Source: Paenibacillus aquistagni
Lineage (GTDB): Bacteria; Bacillota; Bacilli; Paenibacillales; Paenibacillaceae
Assembly: GCF_900177815.1 (NCBI RefSeq)
Contig: NZ_FXAZ01000001.1
Location: 1,488,001 to 1,552,000, forward strand
Direction of reading: 5' to 3'
DNA length: 64,000 nucleotides
Part shown: positions 23,362 to 30,245 of the stretch, in pieces
How the letters are laid out: each line of letters starts with the position of its first letter
How positions within the stretch are numbered: position 1 is the first letter of the stretch
Notes under the pieces: model-generated
Seen by the model: the letters and a program-made list of their open reading frames with translations, nothing else
What the model was told of the DNA's origin: nothing
Databases searched by the model: none
Translations under genes and position numbers: made by a program

Positions 23362-23913
23362 ATGTTAAACACGCTGTCATACGGTCTGCTTGGCCTGCTT
23401 ACTAGCGAATCAATGTCAGGATATGATTTGATGCTGCGCATCCAGCCTTTCTGGCAAGCAAAGCACTCCCAAATCTACCCGCTTCTCGCTAAGCTTGAGA
23501 AGTCCGGATACGTTCAGTATGAGCGGATTGAGCAACGAGACAAGCCCGATAAGAAAGTTTACACGATTACAGAAAAAGGCCGGACGGCTGTCATGGCATG
23601 GCTTGGCGAGCCGCCTACTGAAGCAACAACAAGGGATGAGCTTAGCCTGAAGTCTCAATGCATTTGGCTTGCTGACAAAGAGCTCGTGATTCCGCTGTTC
23701 TTGACAAGACGCAAGCAGCTCGATACGAAGATGGCTTATTACGAGAAGCTATTATCACGAATTTCTGAAGATGAACAGCATGTCCACTCCCCTAAGTTCG
23801 GCGATTATATTCTCCTCAATCGTGCTATTTCGGTTGCCGAAGCCCATATGAAATGGTGCAATTGGGTGGTCTCCATGCTGGAGCAGGCTAAAGAGCAAGA
23901 ATCGAGTCAATAA
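23362..23913 (+). CDS. PadR-family transcriptional regulator
   Basis: The 183-residue protein has the PadR winged helix (about 1-85: LLGLLTSESMSGYDLML, IYPLLAKLEKSGYV, KKVYTITEKGR) and a C-terminal helical dimerisation region (Vir_act_alpha_C type). AAGGAGG six bases before the ATG at 23362 fixes the start over an upstream TTG. PadR repressors usually answer to phenolics or drugs and control a neighbouring gene; here the only divergent neighbour is the COG0523 GTPase, so its target is unclear. Confidence 0.92.
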   Translation: MLNTLSYGLLGLLTSESMSGYDLMLRIQPFWQAKHSQIYPLLAKLEKSGYVQYERIEQRDKPDKKVYTITEKGRTAVMAWLGEPPTEATTRDELSLKSQCIWLADKELVIPLFLTRRKQLDTKMAYYEKLLSRISEDEQHVHSPKFGDYILLNRAISVAEAHMKWCNWVVSMLEQAKEQESSQ

Positions 23914-23952
23914 GCGGTCGATGGACCATTCGCACATAGATTAGCTTTGCTG

Positions 23953-24008
23953 ACAAACAAGCAGCCATCCTTGACAGTACATACTGTGATGGGCGGCTGC
24001 TTGTTTGT
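23953..24008. terminator. long hairpin terminator between padR and the DUF309 gene
   Basis: ACAAACAAGCAGCC pairs perfectly with GGCTGCTTGTTTGT. The loop holds a second perfect inverted repeat, ACAGTA-CA-TACTGT. It lies between convergent genes and is a likely bidirectional transcription stop. Confidence 0.75.
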
Positions 24009-24019
24009 GTGTGTTCTAA

Positions 24020-24583
24020 TCACATTTCCAAAGAATCAGGTGGAGAGCGCCGCAATGCCTCTTTCTTGGCCAACGATGCTTCCCGCGCTTCGATCACGTC
24101 TGTGCGATCTCGCTGGCTGTGGCGATGAATAATCGCCTCATCATGCTGCCACTCCCGATCGTGCCAATCAAGACCTATCAAGCTTGCATGCTCTACACAT
24201 GCTTCAATCAATCGATGATCACACAGGGGCAGTTCAAGATACAAATCATAGGGAGGGGCAGCCTGAGCATGATGATTATGCTGAACCGCCTTGATTCGCT
24301 CCTCAACCAGCCCAGTCAGCTGGATTGGTTCTATTTTGAGACGCTGCCAAGCCAGATTGGGCATTGCCTCTAGAACACGTTCATACATGGTCAGTGCCCC
24401 TTTTGGATTGGCGCGCCGCTCATGGTACAATCCGACGGCAAGACGGATTAGAGACAGCCACAGCAGCTTCAATTCCGGATCCTGCTCTTCCTTCCATGCC
24501 TCCTCCATAATCTCGTGGCATTCAAACCAATCTCTTGTAAGATGCAGTTCAATTAAATAACGAATATAGGATTCAGGATACAC
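24020..24583 (-). CDS. DUF309 domain-containing protein (YpuF-like)
   Basis: The 187-residue cytoplasmic helical protein shows the DUF309 signature: an N-terminal helix pair with RDWFECHEIMEEAWK followed by LLWLSLIRLAVGLYHERRANPKGALTMYERV. This family is widespread in Firmicutes and its function is unknown. The start is placed at the GTG at 24583 behind GGGGGTGG; the frame stays open upstream but lacks another good start. The C-terminal 60 residues are charged and less conserved-looking. It is monocistronic. Confidence 0.78.
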   Translation of the reverse strand: MYPESYIRYLIELHLTRDWFECHEIMEEAWKEEQDPELKLLWLSLIRLAVGLYHERRANPKGALTMYERVLEAMPNLAWQRLKIEPIQLTGLVEERIKAVQHNHHAQAAPPYDLYLELPLCDHRLIEACVEHASLIGLDWHDREWQHDEAIIHRHSQRDRTDVIEAREASLAKKEALRRSPPDSLEM

Positions 24584-24730
24584 ACATCCACCCCCAAGAT
24601 TACCAATTTCAAGAAACAAATAAAAATGTCTATGATTATTGTAACAACACCTAAACTTTTTTGAAACCAACCTGCAACTCTATCGTAGAAAACTAGGAAA
24701 AATCTTTTTTTCTTCATGAGGAGGAAGCAC

Positions 24731-25183
24731 ATGCGTAAATTAATGACAGCATTCTTGGCTGTTGCGTTACTTTTCACTTCAGTAGCCGTCGTAGCCCCTG
24801 ATGTAGCAGACGCAAGACGTGGAGGATTCAGCTCGGGTACGAAGAAGTTCAACACAACACCGAAGAAGAGCACAACAAACTCCACGAACACGAACCGCAG
24901 TGACAATGTGAAGCAGTCCAACTCCACTAGCAATACGTCATCCACGACTCGTTCTGGCGGACTATTTGGCGGCAGCAGCTTTATGAAGGGCATGATGCTT
25001 GGCGGTCTTGCCGGCATGCTGTTTGGCGGATTGTTCGGCGGCATGGGAATGTTTGGCGAGATTCTAGGACTTATGGTTAATGTCCTTGCCATTGTTATGC
25101 TGTTCATGCTCGTTTCCATGCTGGTTCGTAAGTGGCGCGAGCGTCGCAAGCCGGCTTCCAATGACGGCAGGTGGAATGGCTAA
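24731..25183 (+). CDS. small exported membrane protein with Ser/Thr/Asn linker
   Basis: The 150-residue protein starts MRKLMTAFLAVALLFTSVAVV, a signal peptide or N-terminal anchor with a possible cleavage after ADA. A polar Ser/Thr/Asn/Lys-rich linker follows (about 35-80), then a Gly/Met/Phe-rich hydrophobic segment (GGLAGMLFGGLFGGMG) and a final membrane helix ending in basic residues. The N-terminal half resembles that of Tim44-like proteins of Firmicutes, but the Tim44 domain itself is missing. GAGGAGG precedes the ATG at 24731. Its stop overlaps the next gene as TAATG, so the two are translated together. Confidence 0.75.
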   Translation: MRKLMTAFLAVALLFTSVAVVAPDVADARRGGFSSGTKKFNTTPKKSTTNSTNTNRSDNVKQSNSTSNTSSTTRSGGLFGGSSFMKGMMLGGLAGMLFGGLFGGMGMFGEILGLMVNVLAIVMLFMLVSMLVRKWRERRKPASNDGRWNG

Positions 25184-25470
25184 TGCTTACAATCTCGATG
25201 GACGAACTCGTTAATGCCATTTGCTTGAATATGGCGATGCGCAAGCAGGTACGGCCTGAAGATGTAGAAGTTGAGCTCTTGTGGGAAGAGGACCTCGGGT
25301 TCTCCACCAAGGTGACCATCCACGGGAGAGATCAATATCTCGTTGAAGCCAATATGCTTGAAGCGGTTGAGCAGTATGTCAATCGCGAATATGGCTATCG
25401 AGTATTTCGATCCGACATTAAGCTGCATGTAGAAGATGAGATGTGGGCGACGGTTGATATTCATCAATAG
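25183..25470 (+). CDS. YxcD-family (DUF2653) protein
   Basis: The 95-residue acidic protein begins MLTISMDELVNAICLNMA and matches the DUF2653/YxcD pattern, with EDVEVELLWEEDLGFS and VEQYVNREYGYRV segments. Function is unknown in the family. Its start overlaps the stop of the preceding membrane-protein gene by one base, so it probably works with, or is dosed with, that protein. Confidence 0.8.
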   Translation: MLTISMDELVNAICLNMAMRKQVRPEDVEVELLWEEDLGFSTKVTIHGRDQYLVEANMLEAVEQYVNREYGYRVFRSDIKLHVEDEMWATVDIHQ

Positions 25471-25499
25471 CCCGCCTTGTAACCATGCTTTGCAATTTC

Positions 25500-25547
25500 A
25501 AGGACTGTATTCCTGAGGCCATCCTTGGGGGTACCGTCCTTTTTTTA
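25500..25547 (+). terminator. terminator of the exported-protein/YxcD operon
   Basis: AAGGACTGTA and TACCGTCCTT pair with one mismatch around a 22-base loop and are followed by seven T residues. Confidence 0.7.
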
Positions 25548-25939
25548 TTTTGTCATGCTTATTATTATAGATTGAATGCATCATTGGCCCCAAGAATGTT
25601 CCTCAATTATCCGTTTCATCATCTCTTCATCATCAGGAATACAACGGAGCATTGTCCGTTCCTAAGCTTACCGATCTCTGCATATAGATCGTGCTGTTTG
25701 CTCCATATTGCATGTGCTAGCTGATATCCATATATATTTCAACCCACAGCAACTCTACCAATTCGTCCATAAGCTTAAATTTCTTTAAGGTAATCATAAA
25801 ATCCTCATTTTCTTCTCATTTTCCTCAAAAAAACTGCCGAATGTAACAACTTTGTTGCCTGTTTTTAAGATTCATTTAATGTTCAGGCTCTATGATAGAG
25901 TCATAGCATTAGTTCACCTTAATTAGGAGGTAGTTAGTC
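25548..25939. other. AT-rich intergenic region with a small dyad
   Basis: No gene is apparent. A possible promoter is TTGTTG (25851-25856), a 17-base spacer and TTTAAT. CTATGA-TAGAG-TCATAG at 25890-25906 is a perfect 6/5/6 inverted repeat just before the ribosome binding site of the following small gene. The remainder shows nothing I recognise. Confidence 0.4.
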
Positions 25940-26173
25940 ATGAAAATGGTCTATATTGAATTTCAAGATCGTCAAATTCCCGTATATTGCACAAACGTGT
26001 CCCACAAAAATACATTCACACTACTTAAGGAAGCGTTGAACAACAAATGGGTAACCGGCAAGCGCGCAATTAAGACATGTCTCGACACACTCATCAGTAT
26101 CGAAATTGTGGGTTCAGAAGCAATTCTCCACTCCAAGCGAGAGTATGATTCACTTGCTTTATCCTTGTACTAA
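25940..26173 (+). CDS. small protein of unknown function (77 aa)
   Basis: I do not recognise this protein. It is preceded by TTAGGAGG at good spacing and followed by a strong terminator, and stands alone, so it is likely a real gene. It is basic to neutral, starts MKMVYIEFQDRQIPVYCTNVS, and contains a Lys/Arg-rich central part and two Cys. No membrane segment or known motif is visible. A dyad in its leader may be a regulatory site. Confidence 0.65.
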   Translation: MKMVYIEFQDRQIPVYCTNVSHKNTFTLLKEALNNKWVTGKRAIKTCLDTLISIEIVGSEAILHSKREYDSLALSLY

Positions 26174-26268
26174 ATGGCTTCATCGCACTACTGGCCTGGG
26201 CGTATACTGCACTTCCATCATGGTTGATTCGGCAGTCACTTAAGATCAATAGCTACACAAGAAGACAA

Positions 26269-26307
26269 AGCGGTGCTCCATCACCTTTAAGGAGCATCGC
26301 TTTTTTG
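26269..26307 (+). terminator. terminator after the 77-aa gene
   Basis: AGCGGTGCTCC and GGAGCATCGCT form an 11-base-pair stem with one G-T pair, followed by TTTTTT. Confidence 0.88.
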
Positions 26308-26349
26308 CGTTAAATCGACTCTGTTTGAGGGGTTATCTATAACAATTGC

Positions 26350-26387
26350 TTGACACGATACAATTTGTATCATAATCTACATGTAGA
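26350..26387 (+). promoter_or_regulatory. xre promoter with two overlapping palindromes
   Basis: TTGACA at 26350-26355 is a consensus -35, with CATAAT (26371-26376) or TAATCT (26373-26378) as -10. GATACAA-T-TTGTATC at 26357-26371 fills the spacer and TCTACATGTAGA at 26376-26387 covers the start region. Both are perfect palindromes and likely repressor sites. Confidence 0.65.
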
Positions 26388-26433
26388 GGTAGATTTCTAG
26401 AATGACTGAACTTTAGCGAAAGGAAGTTAAACC

Positions 26434-26760
26434 ATGTCTTTAGGTAAACGATTGCGTCAACTGAGACGACAGCGCAAATGGTCTCAGGAGCAGGTAGCCC
26501 GACAGATTGGTGTCACCAGATCCGCATACAGTCATTATGAAATTAACAGTAGACAGCCCGTCTACGATACAATTTGTAAACTATCTGTCTTGTTTGAGGT
26601 ATCTATTGATTATCTAATCAACCCAGATATTGAGGATGTTGAGCCCGTGAAGACCAAAATCCTTCTGCAGTTGTGGCAAGCCATGGATGAAGTGGACAAG
26701 GATCATACACTAAATATGATGGCCCATGTGGTTAAGCAATCTACTGCCGAAGAGTACTAA
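26434..26760 (+). CDS. XRE-family helix-turn-helix transcriptional regulator
   Basis: The 108-residue protein has a classical XRE/SinR-type helix-turn-helix in residues 5-62 (LRQLRRQRKWSQEQVARQIG, then VTRSAYSHYEINSRQP) followed by a helical C-terminal part that probably dimerises. AAAGGAAG precedes the ATG. Its promoter spacer carries a perfect 15-base palindrome, and the same 15-base core recurs inside the coding sequence at 26564-26578, which suggests autoregulation with a downstream auxiliary operator. It is monocistronic. Confidence 0.9.
   Translation: MSLGKRLRQLRRQRKWSQEQVARQIGVTRSAYSHYEINSRQPVYDTICKLSVLFEVSIDYLINPDIEDVEPVKTKILLQLWQAMDEVDKDHTLNMMAHVVKQSTAEEY
26566..26578. promoter_or_regulatory. 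intragenic copy of the xre operator-like sequence
   Basis: ACGATACAATTTGTA at 26564-26578 is identical to 26355-26369 in the promoter. It lies about 209 bases downstream, inside the coding sequence. Confidence 0.5.
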
Positions 26761-26851
26761 CTTACTGTTTATGAGGCAAGTTCCTCCGAGCTGTCACTCA
26801 TGCTGCGAACAAGCTGCTGTATGTTGAACCGCATACTTTTTGCCCCAAACA

Positions 26852-26881
26852 TTGTCAACATCTGTAAATATTCGCTATAAT
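26852..26881 (+). promoter_or_regulatory. SigA promoter of the orphan OmpR-type regulator
   Basis: TTGTCA at 26852-26857, an 18-base spacer and a perfect TATAAT at 26876-26881, about 30 bases before the start codon. Confidence 0.75.
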
Positions 26882-26909
26882 AGAGGGCATGCGGAGGTGA
26901 ATACAAGAA

Positions 26910-27593
26910 ATGCATGATCAAAACATCGTTGTTGCAGATCATGACAAGGAGACCATATCGATCCTGTCATTATTCTTAACACGAGAAGGCTATCAGGTTG
27001 CAGCAGCTGACAACGGGATAACTGCCCTTCAGCTTATACATGACATAAAGCCTGATCTCATTATTTTAGATACGCAATTGCACGGTTTGGATGGCATGGC
27101 TGTATGCAAGGAAGTGCGCAAGACGTCCAATGTTCCGATTATGTTTTTAAGTTCTGACAGCAAGGATGAAGCTATTATTCATGGTCTTAGCATAGGTGCG
27201 GATGACTATATGACCAAGCCTTTTAGTCCTAGCCAATTAGTGGCGCGCGTCAAGGCTCATCTTCGAAGACAGCAGCATCCGCATCTGAATCACCAGCTGT
27301 TATCCTTCCCAGGTCTGGAGATCGATCGAAGCAGCTATACCGTCAAAGTTGACGGTACGCTTATCTCCCTTTCCTGCAAAGAATTCGACCTGCTCTGTCA
27401 TTTGGCCGAATCCCCCAATAAAGTATTCAAGCTCGAGCACTTATACCAACTGATATGGAACTCAGAAAGCTTTGGCGACACCCGAACACTCATGGTACAT
27501 ATCAGCAATCTTCGAAAGAAAATCGAGAAGGATCCTACCAACCCACGTTATATCCTAACCGTCCGAGGTGTTGGGTATAAATTTTCCTATTAA
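26910..27593 (+). CDS. OmpR/PhoB-family response regulator (orphan)
   Basis: The 227-residue regulator has a receiver domain with acidic residues VADHDKE, phospho-acceptor Asp54 in LIILDTQLHG, Ser at FLSSDS and Lys at YMTKPFS. A PhoB-type winged helix follows (about 130-225), with SCKEFDLLCHLAESPNKVF and the typical ending YILTVRGVGYKFSY. No histidine kinase gene is adjacent, so its partner is elsewhere or it acts without one. The start follows a GGAGGTG element. Confidence 0.92.
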   Translation: MHDQNIVVADHDKETISILSLFLTREGYQVAAADNGITALQLIHDIKPDLIILDTQLHGLDGMAVCKEVRKTSNVPIMFLSSDSKDEAIIHGLSIGADDYMTKPFSPSQLVARVKAHLRRQQHPHLNHQLLSFPGLEIDRSSYTVKVDGTLISLSCKEFDLLCHLAESPNKVFKLEHLYQLIWNSESFGDTRTLMVHISNLRKKIEKDPTNPRYILTVRGVGYKFSY

Positions 27594-27690
27594 TCCTCAT
27601 GATACGTTTGGTCGCACTCCCCTATACACTTGAATAGCTTCAACGTCCAATTTGTAGTACAATAACGGTTAGTGAATTTTCAAGGTTAGG

Positions 27691-28569
27691 ATGGATGCAT
27701 TCGTGATGTATATGGCTCAAGACTGGAAAGATTATGAGGTTATTGATACAGGCAATGGCGAGAAGCTGGAACGTTGGGGAGATGTCGTATTAAGAAGGCC
27801 TGACCCACAAATTATTTGGCCGATTGAACATGAATCCAAGCAATGGTTTCAAGTGCATGGCCATTACCACCGCAGCCGCTCTGGCGGAGGCCAATGGGAT
27901 ATGAAAAAGCCGATTCCTGATCGTTGGACGATTGGCTATCGGGATCTAAAATTCTATATTCGCCCGACGAGCTTTAAGCACACCGGGTTATTTCCGGAGC
28001 AAGCTGTAAACTGGGCCTGGATGATGGACAAGATTGCGGCTGCTAAGCGTCCGATTAAGGTCCTTAATCTGTTTGCGTATACGGGTGGCGCTACGACTGC
28101 CTGTGCCTATGCAGGAGCAGAAGTGGTACACGTTGATGCTGCCAAAGGGATGGTGCAATGGGCCAAAGAAAATGTCCAATTGTCCGGTCTTGGCGATCGA
28201 CCCGTCCGCTTTATTACGGATGACGTATTCAAATTTGTGCAGCGTGAGCAGCGTCGCGGGAACAAATATGATGCGATCATTATGGATCCTCCTTCCTACG
28301 GCCGCGGTCCTGGCGGAGAGACATGGAAGCTTGAGCAGAGCTTGTATCCGTTCATTGAATCGTGCATGAGCATCATGTCCGACAACCCGCTCTTTATGCT
28401 GATCAATTCCTATACAACAGGTCTATCTCCTTCCGTGCTTGATAACATGTACCAGATGACCATGAAGAAGCGCTACGGGGGACATATTCACTGTGGAGAG
28501 ATCGGCTTGCCTATTACTCAATCCGGCCTTGTGCTTCCTTGTGGGATTCTAGGTCGCTGGGAGGCTTAG
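27691..28569 (+). CDS. class I SAM-dependent methyltransferase, rRNA methyltransferase-like
   Basis: The 292-residue protein has the Rossmann motif I VLNLFAYTGGATTACAYAGA, acidic motif II VVHVDAAKGMVQWAKEN and the catalytic-type motif IIMDPPSYGRG, as in RlmI/RlmK-like 23S rRNA methyltransferases (Methyltrans_SAM, PF10672). A PUA domain is absent, so it is a core enzyme. Substrate is unknown but RNA is likely, because the next gene, only four bases away, encodes a pseudouridine synthase. The ATG at 27691 has a weak AAGG site; a later ATG (MYMAQDW) is possible. Confidence 0.85.
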   Translation: MDAFVMYMAQDWKDYEVIDTGNGEKLERWGDVVLRRPDPQIIWPIEHESKQWFQVHGHYHRSRSGGGQWDMKKPIPDRWTIGYRDLKFYIRPTSFKHTGLFPEQAVNWAWMMDKIAAAKRPIKVLNLFAYTGGATTACAYAGAEVVHVDAAKGMVQWAKENVQLSGLGDRPVRFITDDVFKFVQREQRRGNKYDAIIMDPPSYGRGPGGETWKLEQSLYPFIESCMSIMSDNPLFMLINSYTTGLSPSVLDNMYQMTMKKRYGGHIHCGEIGLPITQSGLVLPCGILGRWEA

Positions 28570-28573
28570 GAAG

Positions 28574-29284
28574 ATGAGCCTGTCAACAGAGAGCAGGATT
28601 CCGATTCTGTATGAGGACAATCATATACTTGTGGTGGAAAAGCCAGTCAATATTCTCTCACAGGCGGATTCGACTCAAGATGAGGATATGCTAAGCCTGC
28701 TTAAAACAGATCTAAAGCTGCGTTATCATAAGCCAGGCAATGTCTATCTCGGGCTTGTGCATCGCTTGGATCGCCCGGTAGGCGGCGCTATGGTGTTTGC
28801 CAAGACATCGAAGGCGGCTTCCCGGCTGTCTGACACGGTGCGCAAGCATGAGCTTGGCAAAGAGTATGCCGCAGTCGTTCATGGCACGCCCTCGCAAAAG
28901 AATGGCACACTTGTCCATTCGCTGCTCAAAAATGAACGTACCAATACCGTTAAGGCCGTTCCAAATGGCACAGCAGGCAGCAAGCTGGCCAAGCTCGATT
29001 ATGAGACAATCGGTACTCATGAGCAGTTATCATTAGTCCGAATTCATCTTCATACAGGACGGCCGCATCAGATTCGCGTGCAGATGAATGAGATCGGATG
29101 CCCGCTGTACGGAGATCAGAAGTATGGCGCTCAGGTCAACCGGGCTGGCCAGCAGATCGCATTGTGGTCGATCAAGCTCTCCTTCCCTCATCCAACAACG
29201 AAGGAATGGATGACCTTCTACTCTGCTCCGCCTGAGGCATATCCTTGGAATCAATGGACAACATCGAATTGGCTGCAGAGCTAG
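28574..29284 (+). CDS. RluA-family RNA pseudouridine synthase
   Basis: The 236-residue protein converts uridine to pseudouridine in RNA. The catalytic Asp lies in LVHRLDRPVGGAMVFAK. The RluA segments ILYEDNHILVVEKPVN at the N-terminus and LHTGRPHQIRVQM near the C-terminus are present. There is no S4 domain, so it is a short RluA/RluD-like protein. GGGAGG lies upstream. It is cotranscribed with the methyltransferase, forming a small RNA-modification operon ended by a terminator. Confidence 0.92.
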   Translation: MSLSTESRIPILYEDNHILVVEKPVNILSQADSTQDEDMLSLLKTDLKLRYHKPGNVYLGLVHRLDRPVGGAMVFAKTSKAASRLSDTVRKHELGKEYAAVVHGTPSQKNGTLVHSLLKNERTNTVKAVPNGTAGSKLAKLDYETIGTHEQLSLVRIHLHTGRPHQIRVQMNEIGCPLYGDQKYGAQVNRAGQQIALWSIKLSFPHPTTKEWMTFYSAPPEAYPWNQWTTSNWLQS

Positions 29285-29298
29285 GCAGCTCTTGATTG

Positions 29299-29335
29299 AA
29301 GGTCGAGATCAGGGAGTTATCCCCTTCTCGACCTT
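29299..29335 (+). terminator. terminator after the RNA-modification operon
   Basis: AAGGTCGAGA and TCTCGACCTT form a ten-base-pair stem with a short inner stem (GGG/CCC), followed by CTTTG. Confidence 0.8.
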
Positions 29336-29413
29336 CTTTGTTGTGCAGACATAAGCATTCCTGCCTTCACAACACCTTATGAAAGGGCTCTCACAAATGT
29401 CTTTACTCAACTA

Positions 29414-29875
29414 TTAAGAATGGGAACTAATCGTCTCTGCAGAGGCTTCACGGTTTGCAGACGATGAAGGGGTTGCGGTCAGCTTATTCAGAAGCAGCAG
29501 TAACAGCTGTTGATTATGTAAAGAGATTCTATCCAATAAACTGTTCCAATACGTCTCGCGTATGGAGATGCCTCGCTTCATCTCCTGCTCGCCAAAGGCT
29601 GTCAGGCTGACCCATACAATTCGGCGATCGGCTTGGTCACGCTCGCGCATAATGAGCGCATTTTTCTCCATTCGATCCAACAGCGTCGTTACCGCAGCAG
29701 GTGTTGTCGCTAGATGCGGAAGTAAATCAGACGGCTTGACACGACCGTACTCCGCCACATGCTCCAGTACGATCAGTTGGCTTTCGGTCAGACTTGGCGC
29801 AAGAGCATCGTCCATGACACTCTTATATTCCTTCGTAAGTTTGGACCATTGCTTCGAAAAATCATTCGCGTACAT
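29414..29875 (-). CDS. MarR-family transcriptional regulator
   Basis: The 153-residue protein has the MarR winged helix, with LTESQLIVLEHVAEYGRVKPSDLL, TTPAAVTTLLDRMEKNALI and RERDQADRRIVWVSLTAFG. GGGAGG overlaps an upstream ATG (29881), so the ATG at 29875 with six-base spacing is the likely start. It is monocistronic; its target is not obvious, because the divergent neighbour is only a 55-residue protein. Confidence 0.92.
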   Translation of the reverse strand: MYANDFSKQWSKLTKEYKSVMDDALAPSLTESQLIVLEHVAEYGRVKPSDLLPHLATTPAAVTTLLDRMEKNALIMRERDQADRRIVWVSLTAFGEQEMKRGISIRETYWNSLLDRISLHNQQLLLLLLNKLTATPSSSANREASAETISSHS

Positions 29876-30076
29876 TGTCATCCTCCCTACTGCATATCCC
29901 AAATCTCCAAAAACAACTAAATTATACCACACTTATGTATGGTTGGACATCCTCCCATGTTCGCTGCTGCAGCACAATCTTTAGACAAGCCTCGTCACCA
30001 ACATCAGCAATCTTACATATGATGCATGATAGGCATCTGTACCAATGGATCTTAAGCACTAAGGAGGTAGGTTCAC

Positions 30077-30244
30077 ATGGAAGATTGGAAACGCAACCTG
30101 TTCGAACAGGCGCTCGCCACCGGAATAGTCAAAGACCCACAATGGCTGGATCGTCTGAACGAACCTGCTCCACTGTGGGTCATCTTGGATATCGCGCTTA
30201 GGCTTAGGGATCAGATCGATCCGCCTAATCGTCCTTATGATTAA
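30077..30244 (+). CDS. small acidic protein of unknown function (55 aa)
   Basis: This short gene has an ideal AAGGAGG seven bases or so before the ATG and encodes a 55-residue product starting MEDWKRNLFEQALATGIV. It is rich in Trp, Asp and Pro (QWLDRL, PAPLW, RDQIDPPNRPYD) with no membrane segment. I do not recognise the family. The stop codon lies one base before the end of the convergent parC gene. Codon use looks like that of neighbouring genes, which supports a real gene. Confidence 0.65.
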   Translation: MEDWKRNLFEQALATGIVKDPQWLDRLNEPAPLWVILDIALRLRDQIDPPNRPYD

Positions 30245-30245
30245 G

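Noticed and set aside
24553..25161. Long minus-strand frame opposite the exported-protein gene
   Set aside because: The 202-residue product is Pro/Ser/Val-rich low complexity, a shadow of the opposing Gly/Ser-rich gene, and lacks a ribosome site.
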